A DNA stretch of 40,683 nucleotides from Planctomycetota bacterium (lineage in GTDB: Bacteria > Planctomycetota > Phycisphaerae > Tepidisphaerales > Tepidisphaeraceae), in contig JAPLNB010000134.1 of assembly GCA_026693085.1 (NCBI GenBank), positions 1 to 40,683 on the forward strand, in the 5' to 3' direction. The position numbers and the translations under genes were made by a program. Positions within the stretch are counted from its first letter, which is position 1. The number at the start of each line of letters is the position of its first letter. Positions 16,432 through 23,491 of the stretch are shown here, piece after piece. A model generated the notes under the pieces. The model was not told where the DNA came from and did no database searches. It saw only the letters and a list, made by a program, of their open reading frames with translations.

Positions 16432-18024
16432 ATGCAACGGTCCTTCGTCCTCTTCTTCGCCGCCGCCACCGGCTACATCTCCCTCTCCCAGGAAATGCTC
16501 TGGATGCGCCTCGTCTCCTACATGACCGGCGGCCGGCCTGCCGTCTTCGCCTACGTCCTCGGTTTCTTCCTCGTCGGCGTCGCCCTCGGCTCATTCTTCG
16601 CCGAACGACTCTGCCAGCGCCGCTTCGCCACCTCCTCGCCCGTCCGCTTCGTCGGCCTCATGCTCGTCATCTCCGCCGTCTTCTATCACCTCTCCATCGC
16701 CGCCGTCGCCGCCGCCTGCCAGGTCTCCCGACCCGTCGGACTCGCCGCCACCGCACTCATCGTCACCGCCGTCTCCTTCCTCATCGGCGGCATCTTCCCC
16801 ATCCTCTGCCACTACGGCGCCCGCACCGCCCGCGACGTCGGCCTGGCCATCTCCCGCGTCTACATGGCCAATATCGTCGGTGCAACGCTCGGCCCGCTCC
16901 TCACCGGCTTCCTCCTCATGCAATTCCTCCCCACCGACCGCATCATCCTCTGCCTCACCCTCGCCACTCTCCTCCTCGGCGCCGCCGCCTTCCTTCTCGA
17001 TACACCCCCCCGACTCCTCGCTCCCGCCGCCGCCATCGGCCTCGCCTGCCTCATCCCCCTCATCCACCAACCCCTCTACGACCATCTCCTCGAACGCTTT
17101 CACCTCGAACGCGGCAACCTCGAGGTTCATTACAGCTACATCAACCAGAACCGCAGCGGCATCATCGCCGTCAGCACCTCCCCCACAGGCGACATCCTCT
17201 GGGGCGGCGGCGTCTACGACGGCATGTTCACCACCGACCCCGCTCTGGACGCCAACGGCATCAAACGCGCCTACATGGTCGCCGCCCTCCACCCCAACCC
17301 CAAAAACGTTCTCGAAATCGGCCTCGCCTCCGCCTCCTGGGCACGCGTCCTCGCCGACTATCCTCCCACACAAAAAATCACCGCCATCGAAATCAACCCC
17401 GGCTACCTCGACATCATCAAACACTACCCCCAACAAGCTTCCATCCTCACCGACCCCAAGTTCACCGTCCACATCGACGATGGCCGCCGCTGGCTCAAAC
17501 GCAACCCCGCCGCCAAGTTCGACTTCATGCTCCAAAACACCACCTGGCACTGGCGCAGCCACGCCACCAATCTCCTCTCCGCCGACTACTTCCAACTCTG
17601 CAAATCCCACCTCAACCCCGGCGGCGTCATCTACTGCAACACCACCGGCTGCGAGGACGTTCTCTACACCGCCGCCGCCGTCTTCAAACACGTCGTCCGC
17701 TACAAGAACTTCGTCGCCGCCTCCGACTCCCCCTTCACCCTCACCCCAGAACAAATCCGCCAGAACCTCCTCAAATTCCAGACCGATAACAAACCCCTCT
17801 TCGCCTCCACCGACCCCGCCCTGCAATCCGTCCTCCACGAACTCGCCTCCGCCGACCTCACCGACCTCGCCAACGCCCTCCGCTCCCGCCGCGATCTCCA
17901 ACTCATCACCGACGACAACATGGCCCCCGAATACAAACAATCCCGCCTCTTCAACCGCGACCGCAACTGGCGATCCCTTTTCCTCCGCCTCTCTTCCTCA
18001 CAATCCACACCACCCCCGCAATAG
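16432..18024 (+). CDS. Spermidine-synthase-like protein, membrane domain plus methyltransferase-like domain
   Basis: A 530-residue protein. Residues 1 to about 215 hold six to seven membrane helices beginning G-Y-I-S-L-S-Q-E-M-L-W-M-R-L, the membrane domain of fused spermidine-synthase-like proteins. From about 235 a Rossmann domain follows: N-V-L-E-I-G-L-A-S-A-S in place of the usual Gly-rich AdoMet loop, ITAIEINPGYLDI, VHIDDGRRWL and LNPGGVIYCNTTG. The aminopropyltransferase Asp of the usual V-V-D-x-x-D motif is replaced by an M-L-Q-N-T-T-W-H-W-R segment, so spermidine synthesis is unlikely. The start at 16432 sits 8 nt after the previous stop, inside heptamer repeats, with no Shine-Dalgarno. 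The last 74 nt overlap the convergent membrane gene. Similar proteins occur near envelope polysaccharide genes (from memory); the reaction is unknown. Confidence 0.85.
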   Translation: MQRSFVLFFAAATGYISLSQEMLWMRLVSYMTGGRPAVFAYVLGFFLVGVALGSFFAERLCQRRFATSSPVRFVGLMLVISAVFYHLSIAAVAAACQVSRPVGLAATALIVTAVSFLIGGIFPILCHYGARTARDVGLAISRVYMANIVGATLGPLLTGFLLMQFLPTDRIILCLTLATLLLGAAAFLLDTPPRLLAPAAAIGLACLIPLIHQPLYDHLLERFHLERGNLEVHYSYINQNRSGIIAVSTSPTGDILWGGGVYDGMFTTDPALDANGIKRAYMVAALHPNPKNVLEIGLASASWARVLADYPPTQKITAIEINPGYLDIIKHYPQQASILTDPKFTVHIDDGRRWLKRNPAAKFDFMLQNTTWHWRSHATNLLSADYFQLCKSHLNPGGVIYCNTTGCEDVLYTAAAVFKHVVRYKNFVAASDSPFTLTPEQIRQNLLKFQTDNKPLFASTDPALQSVLHELASADLTDLANALRSRRDLQLITDDNMAPEYKQSRLFNRDRNWRSLFLRLSSSQSTPPPQ

Positions 18025-18637
18025 CCCCAATCAATCCCCCCACATACCCCCCAAGGTGAATCCCATAAACACACATAAACCGCCGCGGCCGAAAAAGATC
18101 CTCCCTGACCAATTCCGCAAAATCCCCTGAAAACCTCGCAAGAAACCCCATATACCCAACCACCCCCAGCACCGCCGCCCACAACCCCGCCCAAGCCACC
18201 ATCATCGGCACCAGCCCACACAACGCCCCGTATGGAAGCTGCTCCCGACCCTTCCGCGGATTATTCGCGATCAACAGCGCAACCCCGCCAATCAACCCCG
18301 CCGTCCACGTCGATTTCATCCCAACCACCGCCGCCTCCCACCTCAACGCCCCCACCGCCGGCGGCACCGTCGCCCCCAAAACCACATCCAAACCCTTGCC
18401 ATAATAGTAATACTCCCACGAAATCCCCGCCGTAATCAGGTCATTCACCACCCCATAAGCCATCGCCACCCCCGCCGCGAACAGCAAGAACAAATACTCC
18501 CTCCATCGCCTCGCCTCCCGCCCCCGCCGTCGAATCTCCGCCACCGCCAGCACCCCCAAAATGCTCACCCCCACCCCCACGCGCACCGCCAAACCCGCAT
18601 CCGACCGGATCACCCATTCCCAGAAACCACCAGACAT
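17951..18637 (-). CDS. Hypothetical multi-pass membrane protein
   Basis: A 228-residue protein with about five hydrophobic helices separated by short loops. A basic R-R-R-G-R-E-A-R-R-W-R loop follows the first helix, a W-E-Y-Y-Y-Y-G-K-G loop comes mid-protein, and a Y-G-I-H-L-G-G-Y-V-G-G-L-I helix near the end precedes a basic tail. I recognise no family. The start at 18637 is chosen because a -10-like TACAAT on the minus strand (18650-18645) ends 7 nt upstream; ATG at 18646 is the alternative and no Shine-Dalgarno favours either. Its 3' end overlaps the 3' end of the plus-strand spermidine-synthase-like gene by 74 nt. The consistent hydrophobic pattern makes it more than a shadow of that gene. 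Confidence 0.65.
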   Translation of the reverse strand: MSGGFWEWVIRSDAGLAVRVGVGVSILGVLAVAEIRRRGREARRWREYLFLLFAAGVAMAYGVVNDLITAGISWEYYYYGKGLDVVLGATVPPAVGALRWEAAVVGMKSTWTAGLIGGVALLIANNPRKGREQLPYGALCGLVPMMVAWAGLWAAVLGVVGYMGFLARFSGDFAELVREDLFRPRRFMCVYGIHLGGYVGGLIGAIAGVVWIVRKRGGGKGIASCGRG

Positions 18638-18841
18638 GCCGATCATTGTAACAACTGAAAAAGGGGATATGTCCAATTTCCTCCCTCTCACCACCCGCCC
18701 ACCCATGTTGGCCGTCGCCCAGCACCCCCTGTGGTTATTATTCACAACCCTGACTATGATTACTCCCCGGCTCACGCGCGTGCGGGCTGGTCCCCCCGCG
18801 TTGCACCGCGTGGCCGGAAATCTGAAAGGACAAACACAACC

Positions 18842-19492
18842 ATGTTCCCAGCCCGTTCACTCGCACTGATCGCGTCCCTCGCCGCCGCCCTCGCCCTCGC
18901 CGGCTGCAACAAAGGCACCTCCTCCCAATCCGATTCCTCCTCCTCCACCACCGAAACCGCCGACAACACCGCCGCACTCCCCGCCGGCCACCCACAACTC
19001 CCCGCTCAAACACCTCAGCTCCCCGCCGGCCATCCCGCAATGCCCCCCACCACCCTCCCCGCCGACCGACCGATCATCTGGACGCTCCCCAAAGACTGGA
19101 CCGAGCAAGCCGGCATGCCCCCACGCTACGCCGTCATTCGCCCGCCCGACGACCGACCCGCCGAGCTCGCCGTCACCATCTTCCCCGGCAACGTCGGCGG
19201 CACACTCGCCAACATCAACCGCTGGCGCGCCCAGGTCGGCGCTCAACCCATCACCGAAGCCGACCTCGAGAAAAACATCACCCGCTTCGACTCCAACAAC
19301 CTCAAAATCATCATCGCCGACATCCCCGGACCAAAAACCGAAGATCCCGCCATGCTCGCCGCCATCGTCCCCGACTCCGCCAACGACTCCACCTGGTTCT
19401 TCAAACTCGTCGGCTCCAAGGACAACGTCGCCAAGAACAAGGACGACTTCACCCAACTCGTCCGATCCATCCGCCTCATCCCCGGGAAATAG
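18842..19492 (+). CDS. Hypothetical lipoprotein
   Basis: A 216-residue predicted lipoprotein. An Ala/Leu-rich signal ends in a lipobox (A-L-A-G-C, Cys at about 21). A Ser/Thr-rich and then Pro/His-rich linker contains repeated L-P-A-G-H-P units (about 48-68). A globular domain follows from about 80 to 216, with I-W-T-L-P-K-D-W-T-E, AELAVTIFPGNVGG and a terminal D-D-F-T-Q-L-V-R-S-I-R-L. The last pattern resembles PsbP-like/lipid-binding folds that measure fit of small lipoproteins, but I cannot assign a family. The start at 18842 has AAAGGA about 11 nt upstream. It is likely anchored in a membrane facing the periplasm. It stands alone, with a palindromic hairpin 47 nt downstream. Confidence 0.8.
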   Translation: MFPARSLALIASLAAALALAGCNKGTSSQSDSSSSTTETADNTAALPAGHPQLPAQTPQLPAGHPAMPPTTLPADRPIIWTLPKDWTEQAGMPPRYAVIRPPDDRPAELAVTIFPGNVGGTLANINRWRAQVGAQPITEADLEKNITRFDSNNLKIIIADIPGPKTEDPAMLAAIVPDSANDSTWFFKLVGSKDNVAKNKDDFTQLVRSIRLIPGK

Positions 19493-19538
19493 CCCCCGTC
19501 ACAAACTCTTCATCCATCCGCCCAATCCAATCCCCCGG

Positions 19539-19560
19539 GGTGGTCACTTCAGTGACCACC
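19539..19560. terminator. Perfect palindromic hairpin, possible terminator
   Basis: A 10-bp perfect inverted repeat with arm GGTGGTCACT is separated by only TC. As RNA it would fold into an 8-9-bp stem with a tetraloop. No T run follows, so termination is uncertain; a protein-binding palindrome is the alternative. Confidence 0.4.
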
Positions 19561-19724
19561 TCCGCGGTTCTCCCCCGATAAATATCATCGTATTGCCCTG
19601 ATCTTTCCTCCAACCACCTCCTATCCTCCTCCCTCTCCATTTGTTACACTGCTCACGCTTCGCATGTCGTCGAAGGGCCAGGCAACAAATCTCAGCGGCA
19701 ACTCGTGCTGCGGGAAGAGAAATC

Positions 19725-20165
19725 ATGAGCAACACGGCAACCGCCAAGTTCGCCTGTAGTGGCTGCGGCAAAACCTACACCTGGAAACCCCAGTTCGCCG
19801 GCAGAAAGCTCAAGTGCTCCTGCGGCCAACTGATGCAGGCCCCCGAATCTCTCGATGCCCCCGCACCCGAACCCGAACCCCAACTCGACAACCTCTACGA
19901 CGTCGGCCCCGAACCCACCAAACCCAAACCCAAACGCGCCGCCCCACCCTCCGATGGCCCACCCTGCCCCGCCTGCAACCAACCCCTCTCCGCCCCAGAC
20001 GCCGTCCTCTGTATCCATTGCGGCCATAACCTCAAGAGCGGAAGAAAGCTGGCGACCCGAGTATCGGCCAACCCCGCCGCCGGCAGTTCCCCAGTTGCTG
20101 CAGGGCAACCCACCGAGCAGCCAACAGGACTCCGGCGACTCTTTGGGTTTTTGTCGCGAAAATAG
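19725..20165 (+). CDS. Double zinc-ribbon protein
   Basis: A 146-residue soluble protein with two Cys clusters. The first is C11-x2-C14 with C31-x-C33 in a C-S-G-C-G-K-T-Y and K-C-S-C-G frame. The second is C81-x2-C84 with C96-x2-C99 (C-P-A-C-N and C-I-H-C-G-H-N-L). The linker at about 42-78 is rich in Pro, Glu and Lys. The C-terminal Y/N-L-K-S-G-R-K-L pattern and the first ribbon are common in planctomycete regulatory or envelope proteins with a membrane tail; here the tail is only a short basic amphipathic L-R-R-L-F-G-F-L segment. A nucleic-acid or protein-binding role is likely but unproven. The start at 19725 has GGAAGAG upstream. The 56-nt gap to the convergent dehydrogenase holds nothing notable. 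Confidence 0.8.
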   Translation: MSNTATAKFACSGCGKTYTWKPQFAGRKLKCSCGQLMQAPESLDAPAPEPEPQLDNLYDVGPEPTKPKPKRAAPPSDGPPCPACNQPLSAPDAVLCIHCGHNLKSGRKLATRVSANPAAGSSPVAAGQPTEQPTGLRRLFGFLSRK

Positions 20166-20221
20166 GCGGTACCGCGATTTGCCGTTGCGCTGTGCGCGGG
20201 CTCGTCCAACCGGTCCACCGA

Positions 20222-21322
20222 TCAGAATACAATCACCCCGCGCGCCACCTCCCCACCCAGCATCTCCGCAAACGCCTCGTTGATCTGCCCCAACCCCCAT
20301 TTTCGCGAAATCATCTCATCCAGCTTCAACCGCCCCGCCCTATACAGATCCAATATCATCGCAAAATCACGCATCGGATTCACCGACCCGTAATAGCTCC
20401 CCTTGATCACCTTTTCCTGCCGCGTGATCACCGCCCCAGGCAGATTCGTCCCGCTCCCCGTCGGCGTCAACCCCGCCAGCGTCAACGTCCCCCCCGGCCG
20501 CACCGCCAACAGGGCCTCCTCCTGCACCGCCGTCATCCCCACCGCCTCAAACACATGATCCGCCCCCCGACCGCCCGTCAGCTCCCGCACGATCTCCACC
20601 GCATCCGCCCCTGCCACCACCCCATGCGTCGCCCCAAACCGCTTCGCCAGTTCCACCTTTCCAGAATTGCGATCTATTGCGATGATCCGCACCGCCCCAC
20701 ACAACGCCGCCCCCTGAATGACGCTCAGCCCCACTCCCCCGCACCCATACACCGCCACGCTCTCCCCGCCACGCACACCCGCCGTATACATCGCCGCCCC
20801 AACCCCCGTCGCCACCGCGCAACCCACCAGCGCCGCCACTCCCAGCGGCACATCCCGCCGAATCACCACGCAGCTCTCCTGCGGCACCACCGTATACTCC
20901 GCAAAACTCGCCAACCCACACCAGTGATACAAAGGCCCCCCCTTCCACTTCAGCCGCGTCGTCCCATCCAGCATCGTCCCCGCCCAGATCGGATCAATAT
21001 ACGCCTCACACAAATTCGGCTTGCCCCGCTGGCAATAGAAACACCCCCCGCACGCCGGCGTCCAATTCAGAATCACATGATCCCCCGCCGTGATGCCCCT
21101 TACACTCTCCCCCACCGCCGCCACCACACCCGCCCCCTCATGCCCCGCCACCACCGGCATCGGATGCTTCGTCGCCCCCGACGCCAAGTGCCAATCGCTA
21201 TGACACACCCCGCTCGCCCACACCTTCACCAGCACCTCCCCCTTCCGCGGCTCCTCCAGGTCCACCTGCTCCACCACAAACCCCCGCTTCGCCTCCACCA
21301 ATATCGCTGCCTGTATCTTCAT
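20222..21322 (-). CDS. Zinc-dependent alcohol dehydrogenase
   Basis: A 366-residue medium-chain dehydrogenase. Catalytic zinc ligands are C40 (GVCHSD), H61-E62 (GHEGAG) and C168 (LVGCAVATG). The structural zinc Cys are at 91, 94, 97 and 105 (ACGGCFYCQRGKPNLC). The nucleotide-binding loop is GCGGVG at about 193-198, followed by an I-D-R segment where the Asp favours NAD over NADP. The closest subfamily by motif is the class III/glutathione- or mycothiol-dependent formaldehyde dehydrogenase group, but long-chain or aromatic alcohol specificity is equally possible. The start at 21322 gives the normal N-terminus. The gene is monocistronic by layout: convergent with the zinc-ribbon gene and divergent from the efflux operon. 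Confidence 0.93.
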   Translation of the reverse strand: MKIQAAILVEAKRGFVVEQVDLEEPRKGEVLVKVWASGVCHSDWHLASGATKHPMPVVAGHEGAGVVAAVGESVRGITAGDHVILNWTPACGGCFYCQRGKPNLCEAYIDPIWAGTMLDGTTRLKWKGGPLYHWCGLASFAEYTVVPQESCVVIRRDVPLGVAALVGCAVATGVGAAMYTAGVRGGESVAVYGCGGVGLSVIQGAALCGAVRIIAIDRNSGKVELAKRFGATHGVVAGADAVEIVRELTGGRGADHVFEAVGMTAVQEEALLAVRPGGTLTLAGLTPTGSGTNLPGAVITRQEKVIKGSYYGSVNPMRDFAMILDLYRAGRLKLDEMISRKWGLGQINEAFAEMLGGEVARGVIVF

Positions 21323-21526
21323 AATAGATCCCCAAACTCTACCACAACCCCGCCACCCTCTGTAGCTCCGCCGCCCGCCGCGCAGCGGTTTCCAACCTCT
21401 CCGCGCAACCCACTATTCATGGGCATCGCCGTTCCCTCAGGTCCAATAATCCGAGAACCGTCACATTTGATGCAATTCGCACAACGACAATAAACGTCAC
21501 CCCCTGCCGTTTGTTTAGAGTAAAGA

Positions 21527-23491
21527 ATGCGGACTCAAACCAAGTTCATCTACGTGTCTCTTCTCGCCACCGTTGTCCTCTATCCGTTCACCGGATGCCG
21601 ATCGGTGCAGCAGCACCGTCGTGAAGCTGACGAGGCGGCCTACAACATCATCAAACAAAAACAACAGCAAATCCTCGGCCAGGAGGAACCCTTCACCATC
21701 GAGAAACCCGCCGATACCCTCCGCCGCCGCCTCATGCTCGACCAGAATCTCCCCTTCGCCGGCGGCGCTGGCCTCAGCACCAGGGACATCAAGCCCATCA
21801 AGCAATGGCCCGACCACGATTACCTCGATCCAACCAAAGGCCCACCCGCCACAATGCCCAGCTCCCAAGGCGGCCCCCTCCGCCTCTCCCTCATTGATGC
21901 CCTCCAGGTCGCCGCCTACAACAGCCGCGAGTACCAGGCCCGCAAAGAAACCGTCTTCACCGACGCCCTCGCCCTCGAACTCCAACGCGACCGCTTCCGC
22001 ACCTCCTTCGCCGCCGCCATGAGCAACCGCACGTCCTGGGATCTCGGCGCCGATGACCCCATCGTCGGCAACGTCACCTCCGGCGACATCGGCATCACCC
22101 AGCGATTCGCCAACGGCGCCGTCGCCTCCGTACGTCTCGCCCTCGACCTCGCCAAGCTCCTCACTCAATCCCACAACGCCTCCCTCGGCATGGCCGTCGA
22201 TGGCTCCATCACCATGCCCCTCCTCGCCGGCTCCGGCTCCTTCATCGTCATGGAGCCCCTCACTCAGGCCGAACGCAACGTCGCCTACGACCTCCTCGAA
22301 TTCGAACAGTACAAACGCCAATTCGCCGTCAGCATCGCCTCTTCCTACTACACCGTCCTTCAGCAGTTCGACCGCCTGAAAAACCAGGAGGACAACTACA
22401 AACGCGTCGTTCGCACCACCCGAATCTCCCGCTCGATGGCCAACGAGGACCGCCAAGCCGAAATCCAGTTCGACGAGGCCTTTCAGCAGGAACTCGGCGC
22501 CCGCGACAGTTGGATCTCCTCCATGCAGAATGCCCGCCGCCAACTCGATTCCTTCAAGGTCCTCCTCGGCTTGCCCCCCGACGCGCAGATCGACCTCGAA
22601 CCAACCGAACTCCAACAACTCCGAACCACCATGATGCGGATGTTGAAAATCACACCCCCCGCCGCCATCGACGACAACGCCACCACTCAGCCCAACGCCC
22701 GCATCGAAGGCGTCGGTGCAACAACCCAGCCCGCCGAAACCCGACCGCCCACAACCCGACCGCCCACAACCCAACCGGCTGACACCGACATCATCCTCGT
22801 GCCACCCTCTGGCGAAGGCGCTGGACCTTACGAACTGGCCGAAGAACTCGCAGTCCGCCTCGCCTTCGAGAACCGTCCCGACCTCCGCATCACCCTCGGC
22901 GAAGTCATCGACGCCCAACGCAAAGTCGTCGTTGCCGCCGATGCGCTCGGCATGGGCCTCGACCTCGCCGCCAACGGCTCCTTCGGCAGCCTCCGCGGCA
23001 GCCCCGGTTCCGCCGTCCTCGACGACGCCCGCCTCCGACCCACCAAAGGCAACTACAGCGTCGGCGTCGCCACCGACCTCCCCCTCGAACGAACCGCCGA
23101 ACAGAATACCTACCGATCCTCCCTCATCGCCGTCGAACGATCCGTCCGCGCCGTCCAACAGCTCGAAGATGATATCAAGTTGTCTTTGCGCAATGACCTT
23201 CGAACCCTCCTGCAGGCCCGCGAAAGCCTCGGAACCCAAACCCTCGCTGTCGCCGTCGCCCAACGCCGCGTCCAAAGCACCCAAATGTCCTTCGAACTCG
23301 GCCGCGTTGGGACTCTCATGAAAGACGTCCTCAACGCTCAGGCCGATCTGGTCAACGCCGAGAACAACCTCACTTCCGCCATCGTCAATTACCGCCTGGC
23401 CGAGTTACAATTGCAGCGCGACCTCGGCCTCTTGCAGTGCAACAACGAAGGTCTATGGCAAGAATATTCCCCGAAAGGTGAAGCAAAATGA
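21527..23491 (+). CDS. TolC-family outer membrane efflux lipoprotein
   Basis: A 654-residue outer-membrane channel component. The signal ends in a lipobox (P-F-T-G-C, Cys at 24), so it is probably lipidated. Two TolC-type helical repeats are visible: L-S-L-I-D-A-L-Q-V-A-A-Y-N-S-R-E (about 116-131) opens the first, and AEELAVRLAFENRPDLRI (about 440-457) opens the second, ending with long coiled-coil segments near 560-630. A low-complexity Pro/Thr insert at about 385-425 divides the halves and includes an exact 15-bp tandem duplication at 22741-22770. The start has GAGTAAAG upstream. The stop overlaps the next gene's start by 4 nt. First gene of a tripartite efflux operon; it should provide the exit duct. 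Confidence 0.9.
   Translation: MRTQTKFIYVSLLATVVLYPFTGCRSVQQHRREADEAAYNIIKQKQQQILGQEEPFTIEKPADTLRRRLMLDQNLPFAGGAGLSTRDIKPIKQWPDHDYLDPTKGPPATMPSSQGGPLRLSLIDALQVAAYNSREYQARKETVFTDALALELQRDRFRTSFAAAMSNRTSWDLGADDPIVGNVTSGDIGITQRFANGAVASVRLALDLAKLLTQSHNASLGMAVDGSITMPLLAGSGSFIVMEPLTQAERNVAYDLLEFEQYKRQFAVSIASSYYTVLQQFDRLKNQEDNYKRVVRTTRISRSMANEDRQAEIQFDEAFQQELGARDSWISSMQNARRQLDSFKVLLGLPPDAQIDLEPTELQQLRTTMMRMLKITPPAAIDDNATTQPNARIEGVGATTQPAETRPPTTRPPTTQPADTDIILVPPSGEGAGPYELAEELAVRLAFENRPDLRITLGEVIDAQRKVVVAADALGMGLDLAANGSFGSLRGSPGSAVLDDARLRPTKGNYSVGVATDLPLERTAEQNTYRSSLIAVERSVRAVQQLEDDIKLSLRNDLRTLLQARESLGTQTLAVAVAQRRVQSTQMSFELGRVGTLMKDVLNAQADLVNAENNLTSAIVNYRLAELQLQRDLGLLQCNNEGLWQEYSPKGEAK

Noticed and set aside
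16432-18024. Calling the second synthase-like gene a spermidine synthase
   Set aside because: The AdoMet-type loop and the catalytic Asp segment are both altered, so only family-level resemblance is claimed.
18638-18675. A TGGACA/TACAAT promoter for the minus-strand membrane gene
   Set aside because: The spacer is 19 nt, so only the -10-like box is used as weak support for the start at 18637.
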